Positions 46,634 through 60,110 of a stretch of 64,000 nt of DNA are shown piece after piece; position 1 is the first letter of the stretch; the number at the start of each line of letters is the position of its first letter. The notes under the pieces are model-generated. The model was not told the origin of the DNA and ran no database searches. It worked only from the letters and a program-made list of their open reading frames with translations. A program made the translations under genes and the position numbers. This stretch comes from Progne subis subis (taxonomy: Eukaryota; Chordata; Aves; Passeriformes; Hirundinidae). Where the stretch lies: positions 1,240,001-1,304,000 of the forward strand of contig JAKJHU010000108.1 in assembly GCA_022316685.1 (NCBI GenBank), in the 5' to 3' direction.

Positions 46634-47135
46634 CTGCAAGACAAACGCCAGAGCTCAGAGTGCGTCTCTGCTGGGGTTTTGGTTTGTTTTTTTTTTTTTT
46701 TTTTTTTGCTGGATTCTTCCTCATTTTCCTCACAGCATCCAAGCAAAGCCCCCAGCTCGGCTCCCTGCACGGGTTGCAGCTGATTTAAGGAGACATCTCT
46801 ACAAAGCCAGGAGTTTTCACACTGATACTGGAGCAGGAGCAGATGGCTTCACACCCCACGAGCTGTCAGTGCTCTGCTGGCACCCACACCCTCTGCACAC
46901 CCCCAGTTTCAGAAAACCTCCCCAGCTCTGCCCTCACCTCTTATTACCTGATTTCCAAAGCGATATTTCTACCCAGAAAAACGTCAATTTATCCCTTCAT
47001 CAGTCTGACAAAGGCTTGGAATCCCTTCCCTGACACTGGATGATATTTATGTATTTCAGGAATGAGAAACCAGCCTGGGAAGAAGAGGGTTAAACTTAAG
47101 AAAAGCATGGAATAAGTAGGGTTGGGAAGTAACGC

Positions 47136-47170
<35 letters not shown>

Positions 47171-49839
47171 TAAGTTCTCAAAAATTGTTTGTCAGGATCT
47201 AAAAAAGAAATGAAAAAGGGAAGTGCCAAGCGATGCCGCTAGATGGAAGCAGAGCCCTTGGAATGTGAGACAAAACTCCCCCCCCAAAACGGGCGTGAAC
47301 GCCCCAAAACCTGGCCCAGGAGATGAAGCACGGCAGGGAAATGGGATGTTCAGCCAGCACTGCTTTAGGCACGGTCTGCTCCGGGTTTTGTTCGGCATCC
47401 GTGCGAAAACGGGGCAAAAATCCGCCGTCAGTTCTTGGCTTTGCTCATCTGTGACTCCTAAACGTGGACTCGCCACGGAAAGCTCAAACCCGATTAAAAG
47501 TGACCCACAGGATCAGGGGAAGGGAAAGTTACAGCCTTTGGGGTCAGGGATCCCCCAGGAAAAAACCAAAAATTCCCCAACCAAATTCCCGTGGGGCGCC
47601 GGTGCCATTTCCCTTTGGGGTGTAAAAATCATCACGGGGCACTGGAGCTGTTCTGCAGTTTTGCTGTTTAAGACAAAACCCTAAAACCGTTTCTTTTCTG
47701 CCTGTGAAATGAAGTGGGAGGAAATATTTTGTTTCCTGGGCCAAATATTGCGAAAGCGCTGAAAATTGGGGAAGTTTAGAGCACTGGGATGTCCCACATG
47801 TGGCTGAACACACAACCCTGGGAGGACAGAGCAGGGCCATGAGAGGGTCCAGTTCCACAGGCTGGACTTATTCCTAAACTTTTAACATTTTTATATATTC
47901 TATTTATATATTTTTTGTGCTATTTAAACAGTGGATCCTGAACCCTCAAGTGAAAAATAGACAGAAAATTTGCTCCTTCTTTTTTTTTTCCCCCCCATAT
48001 CTCCCTCTTTTTTCCATTTGCTCCCTCTTTTTTTTTTTCTTAACCATTTCTTCAGGACCAACTTTTAGAAAATTCCTTCTCTTCCTGCTCCCATTCTCGG
48101 TCCTGTCTCTGGGTTGCCATGACCATCCCTCAGCTGCTGAGATTTGGATATTTGATTTATCCTTCCCAGACACTTTTATCAAGAATTGCCAACTACTACG
48201 TGAAATACCCAGGATTTTAGGACGGGTGGAGCTTTGCCAAAGCTCCGGCTCTGCCCCTGACCTGCTGGCAGTGAAAGCTCCTTCCCAGCCACATTAGCTG
48301 CTTTCTTTAAAGGGAAAAATAATCCACTTTATCCCTGGAGTCGCTGCTCTCAAAGCTCCAGCTGCCAAATACAATTAGAATTCCTGTCCGGGACGAATCC
48401 TGCTTTTCCCTGGAGCCCGCATAGCTGCGGGCTGCTCTAATTAGCGCCGACACTGATCAATAACCTTAATTTAGGCACCACAACAGGGACATTCACGAGA
48501 CATTTGCGACATTTTCCAAGCCCTCTGGAGCTCGGAGGGTTCCCGCACGACCTCGCGAGTGTTCTGCGTTTTAAAGCTTCGTCCTGCTCGAGGTTCTTTT
48601 CGTGTAAAATTATAAATCTTTTGCGAGATTGTGGCGGAGTTTTCGTTCCTTTCCGGCTTAGACAGGCTGGGTTTAGCAGAGCTCACACCTTAGAGGGATT
48701 CTTCAAATTGGTGGATTTGGGGAAGAGCCCTGTGCCTATAAATTCATCATCTGGACGGGGAGAAAAATCAGAGAGACATCCAGTGGAATAGTGACTAGTT
48801 CCTAGAGCACCCTAGGAATGCCCTAGGATTATTTAGGCCATCCCTTTATTTTTTTTTTCCAAAGAATCAGAAGTAATTTGGAGCTGATTCATCCCTGAGC
48901 CAGAAACCAAACTCATACACCGTGCAAACTTTTCCATAACATTAATAGGGGGGGAAAAAAAATCTTATTTAAACCCCCCTGGTCTGTCTCTTTAATCCTT
49001 ATTAACGCTTTGCCAATGCCTGAAAACTCCCACAGGAGCTGAAGTTTTGCAGGTTCTCTAGGCAGGAGTCTCCCTTTATTTCCTTCCAGTCACCCTTACA
49101 TTGAAAGGAAGATAAAACAGCCTCTTACAATAACACAGCATGAGAGCCAGGTAGGAAAATCACCCACAAGAAAGCCCAGAGACCTCAACGTGAACAAATC
49201 TCCCATTTCCCACGGTTTGGGTAAGGTGTGTCCGCAGCAAACAGGGATGAAATGGTGATTTAGGTGTAGATATGTGCAGGAATTTACAGCACATGAGAGA
49301 AAAAGAAGCTAGAAACAGATTGAGATCCCTTCCAGGTTTTATTGTCCAAAGAAGAGTAAGCTGTATTTGTGTGGGTGAGACCTTGCAAGGACAGCCCAAA
49401 TAAATGAGGTGATTTTAACCATTTTCCCCCCTCCCCAGTTGAAGTTTAATGTAAAAAACTGCCAGAGGAACGTCTGCCCCCTGCAGCAGCCCTGCCCAGG
49501 ACAGTGTTTGCTGGGTTGCAAAGGGATTTATTTATCCCTTTGCCGTTCCAACCCTTCCCTCACCAAGCTCCGCAGCCCCGGGTGGCCTCAGGGGCTGGAT
49601 CCTGCACACAATAGATGAGAAAAGAGATGATTTTTTCCCAGAAATCACATCCAAAAGGAACGCCACATTTCTGCCGGCTCCGCAGTTCTTGCCCAACAAA
49701 CCCTCTTCTCCCTTCCACATCCTGTGGGCAGCTCTGTGTGCTGTCAAGAATTCAATTCGGGAATCTGCTTTTGGCTTTACTCAGCTCCCATCCCGTGACT
49801 CCAGGAGGAGGTGGGATTGGTTTCCCTGCTTATCCCAAC

Positions 49840-49871
<32 letters not shown>

Positions 49872-52399
49872 AAATGCTTTTGGAAGCGTTGTGCTGAGGG
49901 CTTTGGGTGGCACAGCAGAGGGGAGGAGCAGTGACCCTGTGTGGCTGCTCCTGCATTGTTCCGAGGACAATAACTCACCCCACACCCTGCAGACCACGGA
50001 CAGCCATCCTCTCATCCCTGCCCCGGGCTGAAATCCCCAAGGAAAACGTGGCAACAAAGATTTTAATCCAGCCCAAACCCATCCAGACAGTGCCCAGGTT
50101 GAGCAGGGGAAGGACTCAAAGGGGTTTTGAGCTTGCTCAGCCCCTCCGGTCTCGCACACATGGCAGAGTTTAAATTAAAAATAAAATAAATTAAAAAAAA
50201 AAAAAAAAATGTGGACAACAGGCTGGATCCCTCAGCAAAGATGTCAGGCTTGAGGAATTCCTCAGAACTCATTTCAACGTTTTAAGGACTTCTCATTGTG
50301 AGTGTGTGTCATAAGAGGGTTCGAATTTCAGCAGGATCAGCCCTTTGAAATGGGCACAGAGGGAAGGAGCCTCTGCAACGCAGCAAGCAGCAAATGCTGA
50401 GTACACTGTACGGATGCTGAGGCTGTGTTTGGCCTCATCACAGATTCTGTGCCCCCAAAGCAGTGTTTTCATGCCTGAATCCTTCCAGGATCCCACATTT
50501 TCACGCTGTGCTGAAGCCCAGAGTGTTTCCATACCCGTTACCATTATATGTATGTACACACGCCCCCCACGTATCCCAACATCAAATGTACATTACCAGA
50601 CAAGCAGAATCAAAGGGGAAATAAATGCTTCGCTGATGTTTTTATTTGTAGGCGAATCCCCATCCTAAAAGCTAAAGAGCTTCCAGACTTAAATCTTTCA
50701 TTAGGTTCAGAAGGTTTGAATTAGGGAGCAGTGCTAAAAATGGATTCTGCTATTTAAAAAGTAATAGGTTGTGCTGTATCACTTAACTGCTGGAATTAGG
50801 AGGACCAGCCTAGAAAAGATTCAAGAGATGCACAATAATCCTTTGTATGCTTAGCCCAAACCTGTACCGACGCCAAGCTCACTTAAAATGCGAACATCCA
50901 GAATAGGTTTTCAACAATTTCCGCTTCTTCAGGAGCGTCTGTGCAGTCTGTCCTTCAGCAGCACTTTTTATGATTTATTTTGGCTTTTTATCAAAGGTGA
51001 GATTTGCAAAAGTATATTCCTGATGTCCGGGAAGGGGCAGAAATGCAACCTGTGATTTTCCTGCAGCTCCAGACGTCGGAAGTGACTCAGGAATCTGCTG
51101 CTGAGGAGAACTTCCCTCGGCACACCAGCGGGAGCAGGAGTTCCAGTGGCATCCACGCACACAGTTTGTGCCCTGTCTGAACAATTCCCAGCTCACCTGT
51201 GATGGGTGCTCTGCCTGCTTTTGTCCATTAGGATCAGAACGTTTCCTGGGTGCAGGTGAGACAGGAGCAGTGAGCTCCTGGTGCCGGGGCACGTCTCATC
51301 CTCCCTGCAGCAGGAACTGTCCCCTGCAGACGAGTTCTCCCCTGCATCGCTCTGTGGGATCCTCCTGAAAGTCACCCTCGCATCTGTGTGACTCCTCTGA
51401 GTGAAAATGGCATCTCTCCAAGAAGGAAGGTTTGTCCCTGCGGTCCTGACTCACCCGCTCTTCCCAAAATCCAGGCTGTTGGAAAAAGCACCTCAGCACG
51501 TACAGGAATCCCAATAGCTGCTCTCAGCCAGACATGAACTGCTGAAACACTTCATTTAAGTAAAAACAACCCAAATAAACAAGAACTTCCTACTTTAACC
51601 AGCCCAGAGAGAATAAACATCCACAGAACTACACCAGAGTGTTCCTTGCCTCACTGTTTTATGCTAAACTCAAAGTATCTGAAAACAGAATGTGTCTAAC
51701 TTAGGCATGTGCAGGAATAATATGTTTGGGAGTTAAAAAAGGACAGCCTGCCATGTTGCAGCTCTGAACCGCTCCCTCATGCCAGGAATTTGGGACGTTT
51801 CACATCTGTTGGAGTCTCATCTTGCTGGAATCTTTATAGGAAATGATTTACTAAGTTCCTCTGTGAAAAAAAGACTGAGAGCTTGCCCCCCATCCAGTGC
51901 TAATGAGAAAAACCCCGAGTGTTTTGCAAACAGCAGATTCAGAAGTTTAGCTGCTGGAGCAGGAGGCTGACAGCGACTTTTATGGCCAAGGAATTACATC
52001 TCGAGTCGAATTTGCAGGGCTGCTTGCGTGACTCGGGAGTTAGAGCGGTGGAGGGCTGAAGACACCGCAGACGAGTTCCACGCTCGAGTATTTAAGGCTC
52101 AGTGGGCCTTAAAATTAAACTCTTGAGAAAGCAAACATCTTCCCCCGCTGGTGCTGTTCAGCAGTGATGACACACGCGGTCACACCAAGGCTTTTATGTC
52201 CCCTTGGACTCTCCTCCCCGGTTTTTTGCTGCAGGCAGAGCAGGACGAGGGAGGGCTGCCTTGTTTTATCCCAGAGTTACGAGAAGAACCCAAAAAGGCC
52301 AGCAGCCCCGCTCATGCTCAGACCACACCAGCCCTAACAGTTACCCTGACAGCATCTGAGGCCAAAACAAACAGCAGACAGCGTCTTCCTGCAGACAGC

Positions 52400-52690
52400 T
52401 CCGCTGCGTTCCTTGCACGAGGGAGGAGAGGCCGGAGGCGGCCGCGGTCTCCTGAGGGCCATTAAGGGAGCGCAGGCTGCGCCCTGGGACATGGGAGTGT
52501 GTGTTCCTTGGCTGGCACACACGCACAGGCCAAGGGTTGCCTTCTCCCGAGGGCTCCCAGCGAGCGCGGCCCGGCCCCAGCACGCTGCCTGCGGCCGCCC
52601 CGCCGCCCCTACCCCGCCTTCCGCGGGGGAATTCGGTGGCCGGGAGAAAGCGTCCCGAATACCGCGGCCAGAGGAAGGTTTGGGGAGCCC
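52400..52690. other. Small CpG-rich patch
   Basis: A locally high density of CG dinucleotides (GCGGCCGCGG, GCGAGCGCGGCCCGGCCCC, CCTTCCGCGGGGG) stands out from the surrounding intron-like sequence. It could be an internal promoter, an alternative CLMP start or a GC-rich accident. No exon is proven. Confidence 0.45.
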
Positions 52691-54854
52691 AGCCTCACCT
52701 GCAGAGGCAGGTGTGCAGGTGGAGGAGCCTGTGTTTAGGAGGGAATCTGTTTCCGAGTTTTCTTTGAGAAGTCTCGGTGAGCCTGCTGTGAGAGGGAGCG
52801 ATTGTTTTCACCCCGTGAAGAATCGCTCGGGGACATTCCCTGGGGTGTCTTGAGATAGATTTTAATGCAAACCTCCCCACTGAACTGGCACGTGTGCCGG
52901 GTGGTAAAGACAACTGAGTACATTTAATACATTTCATGACTCCTTTGCCAGCGCTTCTGAGATCCCTGCGCCTACACACGCCCTTGTTATTGAGTGAAAG
53001 ATAGAGAGATTGAGGGAGCTACAAGGCAGATTCATTCCAGCCGTGGAACTGAGCGAGGGGCGCGGTGTCACGGCACAGGTGTCACCTGAGAGAGGCACAG
53101 AGGCGGCTCCCCGGCCCTGGAACAGGCTGTGGTGGAAGAGAGGGGTCGGGGCAGCCCCGTCCCGATCCACGCAGCGCTGCAGGGATTGGAACCACGTGTG
53201 CCGAGGCAGGGGGAGGCTGTGCGGACGCAGAGCGCGGGGGCAGAGCCCTGCACGCCGCCGTTTCCAAGTTTTTCCAAGAGTTTCCAAGCGGTGACGTGAA
53301 GCGTTTGGAATTGAGGCTGCAGAGGAGCGAGCAAGGCCCGGGGAGAGCAGAAAAACCAACAGTTCACAGAGGAAAACCTCTGGTTTTTAGAGGTTTGCTG
53401 AGCTGGAGTGGGGCTGGAATTGGGCTGGCGATGCTTTACCAGCAGAAAAAACAGCGCTCAGCAATCCTTCCTTTGGAAATCTTGGATGAGGCAGGGAAGG
53501 GATGTGGGATGGCTTTACCAGCACCAGTGCACACCCTGTGTGAGTAAATTCACTGTTCCTGGTGCCTAAACAAGGCGGTTCATCAAATGCTCCCAGCAGA
53601 AAGGGTTTGGTATTCCTCAGGGAAATCTTCAGGATTCCTTTGTGGATTAAAGACGAGTGAAACACTAATCCTGCAGTACCCAACAGCCACATGCAACTAG
53701 AAATCTCACCTGCATAATTAGGTAAAATTCTGTCTCTGAAAATGCCAGAGGTAACTTTCAGCACCAACCCACATCAAATCCAAAGTCCAGAGAGTCTTGG
53801 GAATATCAGGGAAAAAATAAGCATTGAAGCATTACTCCCTTAGCCAAGGAGCTTCCTGGGCAGCCAGCAGCTCTGGATGTGCTTTCCCTCTCTCACTGCA
53901 CTTTAAAAAACTCCAGTGCAAGCAGGAGATCCTGGCTTTCCATCCCTGGAGACTCCAGGACAGAAAACGAGGCACCAGCGCTGCATCTCCCGATTTAATG
54001 GTTCACAGAGTGCCTGTGCACAGGAATCTGTGAAATCCCTTTGCCTTTGGTCCAGGCAATTTTATCAGGGAATAAAGGTCCAGGTGCCTCCTGTTTACAG
54101 CCAAGCCTTCCAGTGGTGCAGCTGGGAGTTTGTCAGTGCAGATCTCACACTCCTGGAGGGAAGAAGCACCGATGGCTGTCGGATATTCCCTTTATTTTTA
54201 TTTTTTTTTTCCCCCAGGGATCTTTGGGTTGCTTTTTGTGCCTTAAAGATTTGAAGGCAAGGAAACCTAAGCATTCCATCCCTAAACATGAGAAATTTCA
54301 CCCGGTTTCAAAAAGATTAGGAGGAGGAAAATGGTTTCAGTGAGAATTTCTAGGATTTCTTTTGTCTGAGGGATATTCTTGGGCCTCAGTCTCCCAGGGA
54401 ATCTCTTGTTGCTGTCAGTTCAGGGACACACAAATGAAGGCACGCAGAAATGAAGTTCTCTGCCCAAGGCAGACACGGAGCAGAATCCAGAATACAAACC
54501 CAAAGAGACAGCAATAAAACTGTTTTCAGAGCAGTGTTTGTCCGTCGGATCTTTCCTCACCCATTTTGAAATCCAAGGAGAAGCTTGCATCAGCTAACTC
54601 TGAAAGCTGAGGAGATTGGAAGAGACTTGAGAGATGGATAAGGACTCCCAATAAAAATGTTGCTGTGCTGAGGATTCCCTCTCCCTTTTTAATCCCTTTG
54701 CATCAGGGTGTAAGATTTTAGTCGGAAGGCAGTGAGCTGATTGCGCTTTGCTGCTGCTTGGTGTCCTGGAAATTCAGCTTGTTCAAAACTTGCCCCAAAA
54801 AGAGACCAGGAAACTCAAGGTGTTTGCAGGTGAGGTTCATCCCTCCCTGCAGGA

Positions 54855-55104
54855 GGGAATTGAAGCAAGAATTGGGGAGCTCAAGCACCCCAGTTTGCTT
54901 CCTTTGCCTCCATTCCCTCGTGTGATCCTGGAAATGCAAAACTCCCAGGTTCACACCTGCAAACCCCACAAAATCTCCTCCCTGCAAGGAATTCGAATCA
55001 CTGCAATTTACTGTGCCAACGGGTTCATCTTGGCTTCGAAAATTCCCGAAGTTCTGGAGCCAGGATTGCCACGAGAAGCCGCCAAAACATTTGGCTGCTC
55101 TCTG
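54855..55104. repeat. Dispersed 250-bp repeat, copy 1
   Basis: Starts GGGAATTGAAGCAAGAATTG and ends AAAACATTTGGCTGCTCTCTG. It matches 59492-59742 in the same orientation over its whole length at an estimated 88-90% identity by eye. I do not recognise the family. No terminal repeats or poly-A are obvious. Confidence 0.85.
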
Positions 55105-58100
55105 GAGCTCTCCCTCAGACGCCATCCCCAGCAGGGTGGGATGCAGTTTTGAGGCCCAGCCCTCGCTCCCTGCTCAGCCCATCCCCGTTACCTCCACGGG
55201 ATGTTCAGCTGTGGGCTCCTAATTGCACATAACAGGCTCTGACATCTCACTTACCCGCTACAAGCCCCGCTAATATGATACAAAATGAATGCCTAATGTA
55301 TTAACACTCTGTCACTTTTCATCTCCGCTCAGCCTCAAAGCCTCGGCCACGGCTGCCCTAGGGCACGAAATGAACAGCGGCAGCTCCTCCCCGTCACCCC
55401 CAGAAGTCTTGTAAGGGAGATATTGAACCCTGCAAGGCTCCAGAGGTGGAGCCAAGGTAAAATCTGCAGGGGCTGAGCAGCAGCAGCTTCGCTCAGAGTA
55501 GGGATGGTCACCCTGATGCTTTTTGGGGCTGCCTAAAACCAGAGGTCAGACAGAATGAAGAGAATAAAAATCAGTTCTGTTTATTGAAGGGCCCTCAGGG
55601 ACATTTAGGGCAGACAAAGCCCCCCAGGGGCTGCACCCAAAATGGACAATGGTCACGGGTTTGCACACTTTGATCACTTTGGGCCATTTGCACATTGGGG
55701 TTCATCTCCCAATTACAGCTTCAGCCAATGAAGTCATTGACCCCAAGTTTGCTGCCCCCAGCTCACTTTTGTTTCCATCTCTCAGGCCTGAGGCAGTGAG
55801 GTGTCCTTGATTGCCAGGCCTGGAGAGGAATTGTTGTGTGTGAGCAAAATGGGGAAGCAGCAGCTCGCACTGTGTGTGGAGTTTGGAGTTCTGCACTAAA
55901 GAACTGCAGGGTTACAAATAGATGGAAAATAGAAAAGCTGAAATCCAAAGGATCAACTGTGTCAATCCACTGCTTGCAGCCTCTTCTCAATTCTGTTGTA
56001 GGCAGGAACAATAATTTTGTATTAATCCAGAAATAAGATCATTAAAGGGACCTCATTATTTACCGCTCATCCTTCACTGGCCTTAGTATGAAGCCGAAAT
56101 TCAAAGGATGGAGTTTTTAACTCTCATCTCTGAGGTTCAGCTCCCTCCCTGCCCTTTCCCTGGAGTTTGGCGGAGCCCTGTACCAGCTGCAAGCAGGCTC
56201 TGAGAATATGAACAGCTTTTCTCTCACTTTTTCCGCTCTTTAGCGGGGTTTGAAACATCTGGACATCACACGGAGCTCTCCGAGTGGAGGTGGAGCTCTG
56301 AATTCGGTTTGTGAATCAGCACTGCCGGTGGGGATTGCTGAGGAATGCAAACCCCACTGGAGAGGCTGGAAGAGACCCCCAGGTGTATTTTAGGGAGCTG
56401 GAATCTCACAGGAGTTCAGTGCAGCTCTGCACAGCCTATGTGAGTTCCCACTGCACTGAGCACGGCCTCACCTGGCATTTGGAGAGGCCCCACACTCCAA
56501 ATGATCCCAAATTTCTTCCCAATAACCTTTACAAGCCAAGGATTGGACTGAACACTGGGACAAAACACAATTTGGAAAGAATTCTCCCTTCCCCAAGGGC
56601 AGCACAGCAGCACTTCTAACAGACAGCACTGCACAGCTGTTGCAAACGATCCCAAAAATCCTGAAATCCAGGAAAACTCAGACACAGGAAACAAGGAAAT
56701 GTTATTTAACACAAAGAATGACAGATTCCTGCATATCTATCTATCTATATATATGGTTTTGGTTTCAGTCACCCAAGGTATCCTGCAGTGACAAGAAACT
56801 GAGACAAAAGCCTGAGGGGGATTCTGCTCCCCACAAGGTTCCAGCCTGGGAGCTGAGGGCCAAATTCCAACTTCTGGATCCATTCCCCTTGACAACAGCC
56901 CACAAACCTAAAAAGGATGCGACCACATGCAATAAAAAGTGCAGCAACACTGCTGCAGCCTAAGAAACAGCCTAAGAAAATGAAGAAATGTTGAATTCTT
57001 TTTGCAACATGTCAAAATTTTGGGAGTTTTTAAAACATCTAGGAAATGATGCTTGTTGCTTTTTTTTTTTTCCCCCCAATCACGTTTATTGGTTGGCTTT
57101 GTTTTTGGGGTTTTTTTTAACTTATTTAATTTTAGTGTGGATGTATCAAAATCCTGATCGTTAAAAGTTCAAAGCATGACCTAAGTGACCAAATAAGATG
57201 TTTGGAGAAGGCAGAAGGGCTAAAGCAGAAAGCAGCTCCATTTCCCTTCCCTCGGAAAAGCGCTCAAATTACAACTTCTCGATTCCAGTTTTAGCAGCCT
57301 GTCGAAAACACAGGTGGGAAGACCGGAAATAAAGCTTCGGTTCTCCTTGAGGTATAATAAAACCTGCAAAACTGTTGGAGGGGACAGAGAGGGATGATGT
57401 TCCAGAGGCAGGGAGGTCAGTCCATCACTCTGAACCCGTTCCTGACGGTCACATCCGACCGGTTCGGCTTCAGGGAAGAGGCTGGGAAGGAAGCAGATGT
57501 TCCTCCCTGCCCACCACGGGCTCCCCTGCCAGCGGCTGAGATGTTACACGGATTTTTCATGTTTGCAAATACCAAGGGTCCTGCAGAGCCACCGGAGCTG
57601 TGAAAGCCCAGGGCCACGGCCGGGGGGAACCCCGAGCGAGAAGATTCCGGGCGTCGCGCCCGCCGAACGTTCCTGTGACCTTTGCTGGGAAAGAGCAAAG
57701 CAGCTCCCTGGCACAGGGCCCTCCCTGAGAGAGGGATGCCCCGAGTGAGGCTGGAGAGGCAGAGCCCTTTGGAAGGGCAGGAATTGGGGGTCAGCCTAAA
57801 AAACCCCCGGCTGAGGGCTGGAGCACGTCACGGAGCCGGCACGGAGGATGCTGAGCAGGGTTTGGAGGGGAGGAGGAGCGGGGTGAAAATGGGATTCAGG
57901 CAGCAGCTGGAGCGTTGTGCTGATGGGATGTGAAAAGGTCAGGCAGCTGATGGGGAACCACGCTGCAAAGGTCAGGTGAGGATGGAGGAGCGGGGGGCTC
58001 TGAGGAGCAGCCCCACCACCAGGCTGGGCTTCCACCCTCCTTCCCAGCCCATCTCCCCAGCCTTGAAACCATCACTGAACTTTTCCTGTCCCCTGAGTCA

Positions 58101-59092
58101 GACTGAGGTCCCCACCACGGCTTGACCCAACTGATTTCCTCAACACCGAGAAGGGTTTTAGCCCCAGCCTTAGCACAAAGCTGGTGCTGAATAAATGTTG
58201 GAAAACACCTGAGAAAACAAAAACCAGACTGCGCCACACTGTTCTTTTCCTGGGAACAGCTATTTTGGATTTTATTTGACCAAAATGTCACCTTTCAGAG
58301 CCACTCTTTGGGGACAGCAGAATACCTGTGACACCTGCCATGAACTGAGATCTCAGTTTTTACCAGGAGTGCTTCAGAAGCTCAGGATGGAGGAGGTCAG
58401 AAGGAACCTCCCAAGCTAAAATCCTGCTCCAAGCAGACACTCATCCCCTTGCTCATCTCTGTGGCCTTTAGCTGGACTCATTCCAGCGTTTATCTCACAC
58501 TGGGGAGCCCCAAACTGGGCAATATTTAGCTCAAGCTGGAAGAGAACTTTCAGCCCTGGTGCACAAGTTGGGTTTCCTGGACAAGCTGCAGCTTCTCTGA
58601 TCTCCCTTCTGTCTTTTCCAATCTGTGTAAGAAAAGCTGCAGTGCCTCGGGGGGGAATGTGTAAATCTGACAGAGGGAACAAGAAAATTAAAGGAACTGG
58701 AGCCAGGCTTCTCAGAGGTGGATGAGAGAAGTCCCAAATAGGGGAATCCCAGTCAGATTTCAGGGGAGAAAATAAAGAAATCACTATGAGAACAGTCAAA
58801 CACTGCAATAAAGACGCCTCAGAAATCCCTTTCAATTTACGCTGCTCTGTGACAAGCTCCGAGTCTGGGGTCAAAGATGGATCCAGGAGAGTCAAATCCC
58901 ATTCTTTAAACCTTCAGCTTTCACTGCAGCTTCTAAACTGCCCCCAAAAAGCACAGAGAGCTCTTCTGCCACTGCAGAGAAATCCCTGAAGTGCCCCAGT
59001 TGTTTCAGCCACAGTGACACCAGGGAGGAGGAGGCTCCAAACCCCAGCCTGGGTGGTCTGTGCGATAGCTGAGCTCAGAGTGTGAGGAATCC

Positions 59093-59155
59093 AACCTCTC
59101 TCCCTGCTGAAATTTGATGAATTCAGTCTCTCTCCCTGCTGAAATTTGATGAATT
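59093..59155. repeat. Two-copy 31-bp direct repeat
   Basis: CTCTCTCCCTGCTGAAATTT followed by GATGAATTCAG (then GATGAATTAAT) appears twice back to back. Confidence 0.85.
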
Positions 59156-59491
59156 AATTCTCTTTCTGCACTGGCAGTATCTGTGAGCAGGTCCCTGCTG
59201 TACCCACTTTCACTCCAGGACAGCTTTTTCCCATCGCATGGAGAGAAGAATAAACAAGTGAGTGATCAGATCCATCGCCTGATATTGTTTTATGATTCTG
59301 CAAACAACCATGAAATATTGGGCTTTTCCCAATATTTACTTGGGCAGCACTGAAATTCCAAGGTGCCAGAAAAATGACTGTTAATAAATCATGAACTGGC
59401 CACAGAGCAGCACAAAAAGGGGCCCAGAATGTGCAGATATCAAGGTTTTACCTTAGCAGAGTATCTGATATTATTCCAAGCTTTTAATTTG

Positions 59492-59742
59492 GGGAATTGA
59501 GGCAAGAACTGGGGAGCTCAACCACTCCAGTTTGATTCCTTTGGCTCCGTTCCCTCATATGATCCTGGAAATGCAAAAACCCCGGGTTCACATCTGCAAA
59601 CCCCACAAAATCTGCTTCCCTGCAAGGAATTCAAATCACTGCAATTTACTGTTCCAACGGGTTCATTTTGTCTTCAAAAATTCCCAAAGTTCTGGAGCCA
59701 GGATTGCCACGAGAAGCCACCAAAACATTTGGCTGCTCTCTG
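59492..59742. repeat. Dispersed 250-bp repeat, copy 2
   Basis: Starts GGGAATTGAGGCAAGAACTG, contains TGATCCTGGAAATGCAAAA, CAAACCCCACAAAATCT and GGAGCCAGGATTGCCACGAG, and ends at the same position as the copy at 54855. Flanks differ on both sides. Confidence 0.85.
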
Positions 59743-60034
59743 CAGCACTCATGGGGTTTTTTTTGCTGGCTGGAATTCTCTAGGAAAACCCATTTTCCAT
59801 AATAGGAGCTGCCACGGCATCTCCCCCTTGCTTTAAAAAGGCATTTTCAGGGAGAAGAAATCCCAGATAAAAGCGTTGAGCGCTCTGGGCTCTGCTGTTC
59901 AACCTCACCCCCTTCACCCAGGGCATCCCCAGCTGGAAATCTCCAGCACCTCTGCAAAACAGCCCCCAGAAAAGCTCATCCCCAAATGGGTTTTACTTCT
60001 CAAATTTGGGAATTGGAGATAATCTCTAATCGTT

Positions 60035-60110
60035 GGGGTGTCCTGTGCAGGGCCAGGAGCTGGATTTGATAATCCTGATGGGTCCCTTCCAATTCTAAAC
60101 TTCTCTCAGA
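60035..60110 (+). mobile_element. Short CR1 LINE 3'-end fragment
   Basis: GGGCCAGGAGCTGGATTTGATAATCC followed by TGATGGGTCCCTTCCAATTC is the sense-strand CR1 3' end, so this copy points to plus. It is only about 75 bp. Confidence 0.65.

Noticed and set aside
52341..52523. Minus-strand frame ending CAG|GTAACT near 52340, phase 1, as an alternative CLMP first exon
   Set aside because: The peptide is Arg/Pro-rich rather than signal-like and no splicing evidence exists. It is kept only as a testable idea under the CpG patch.
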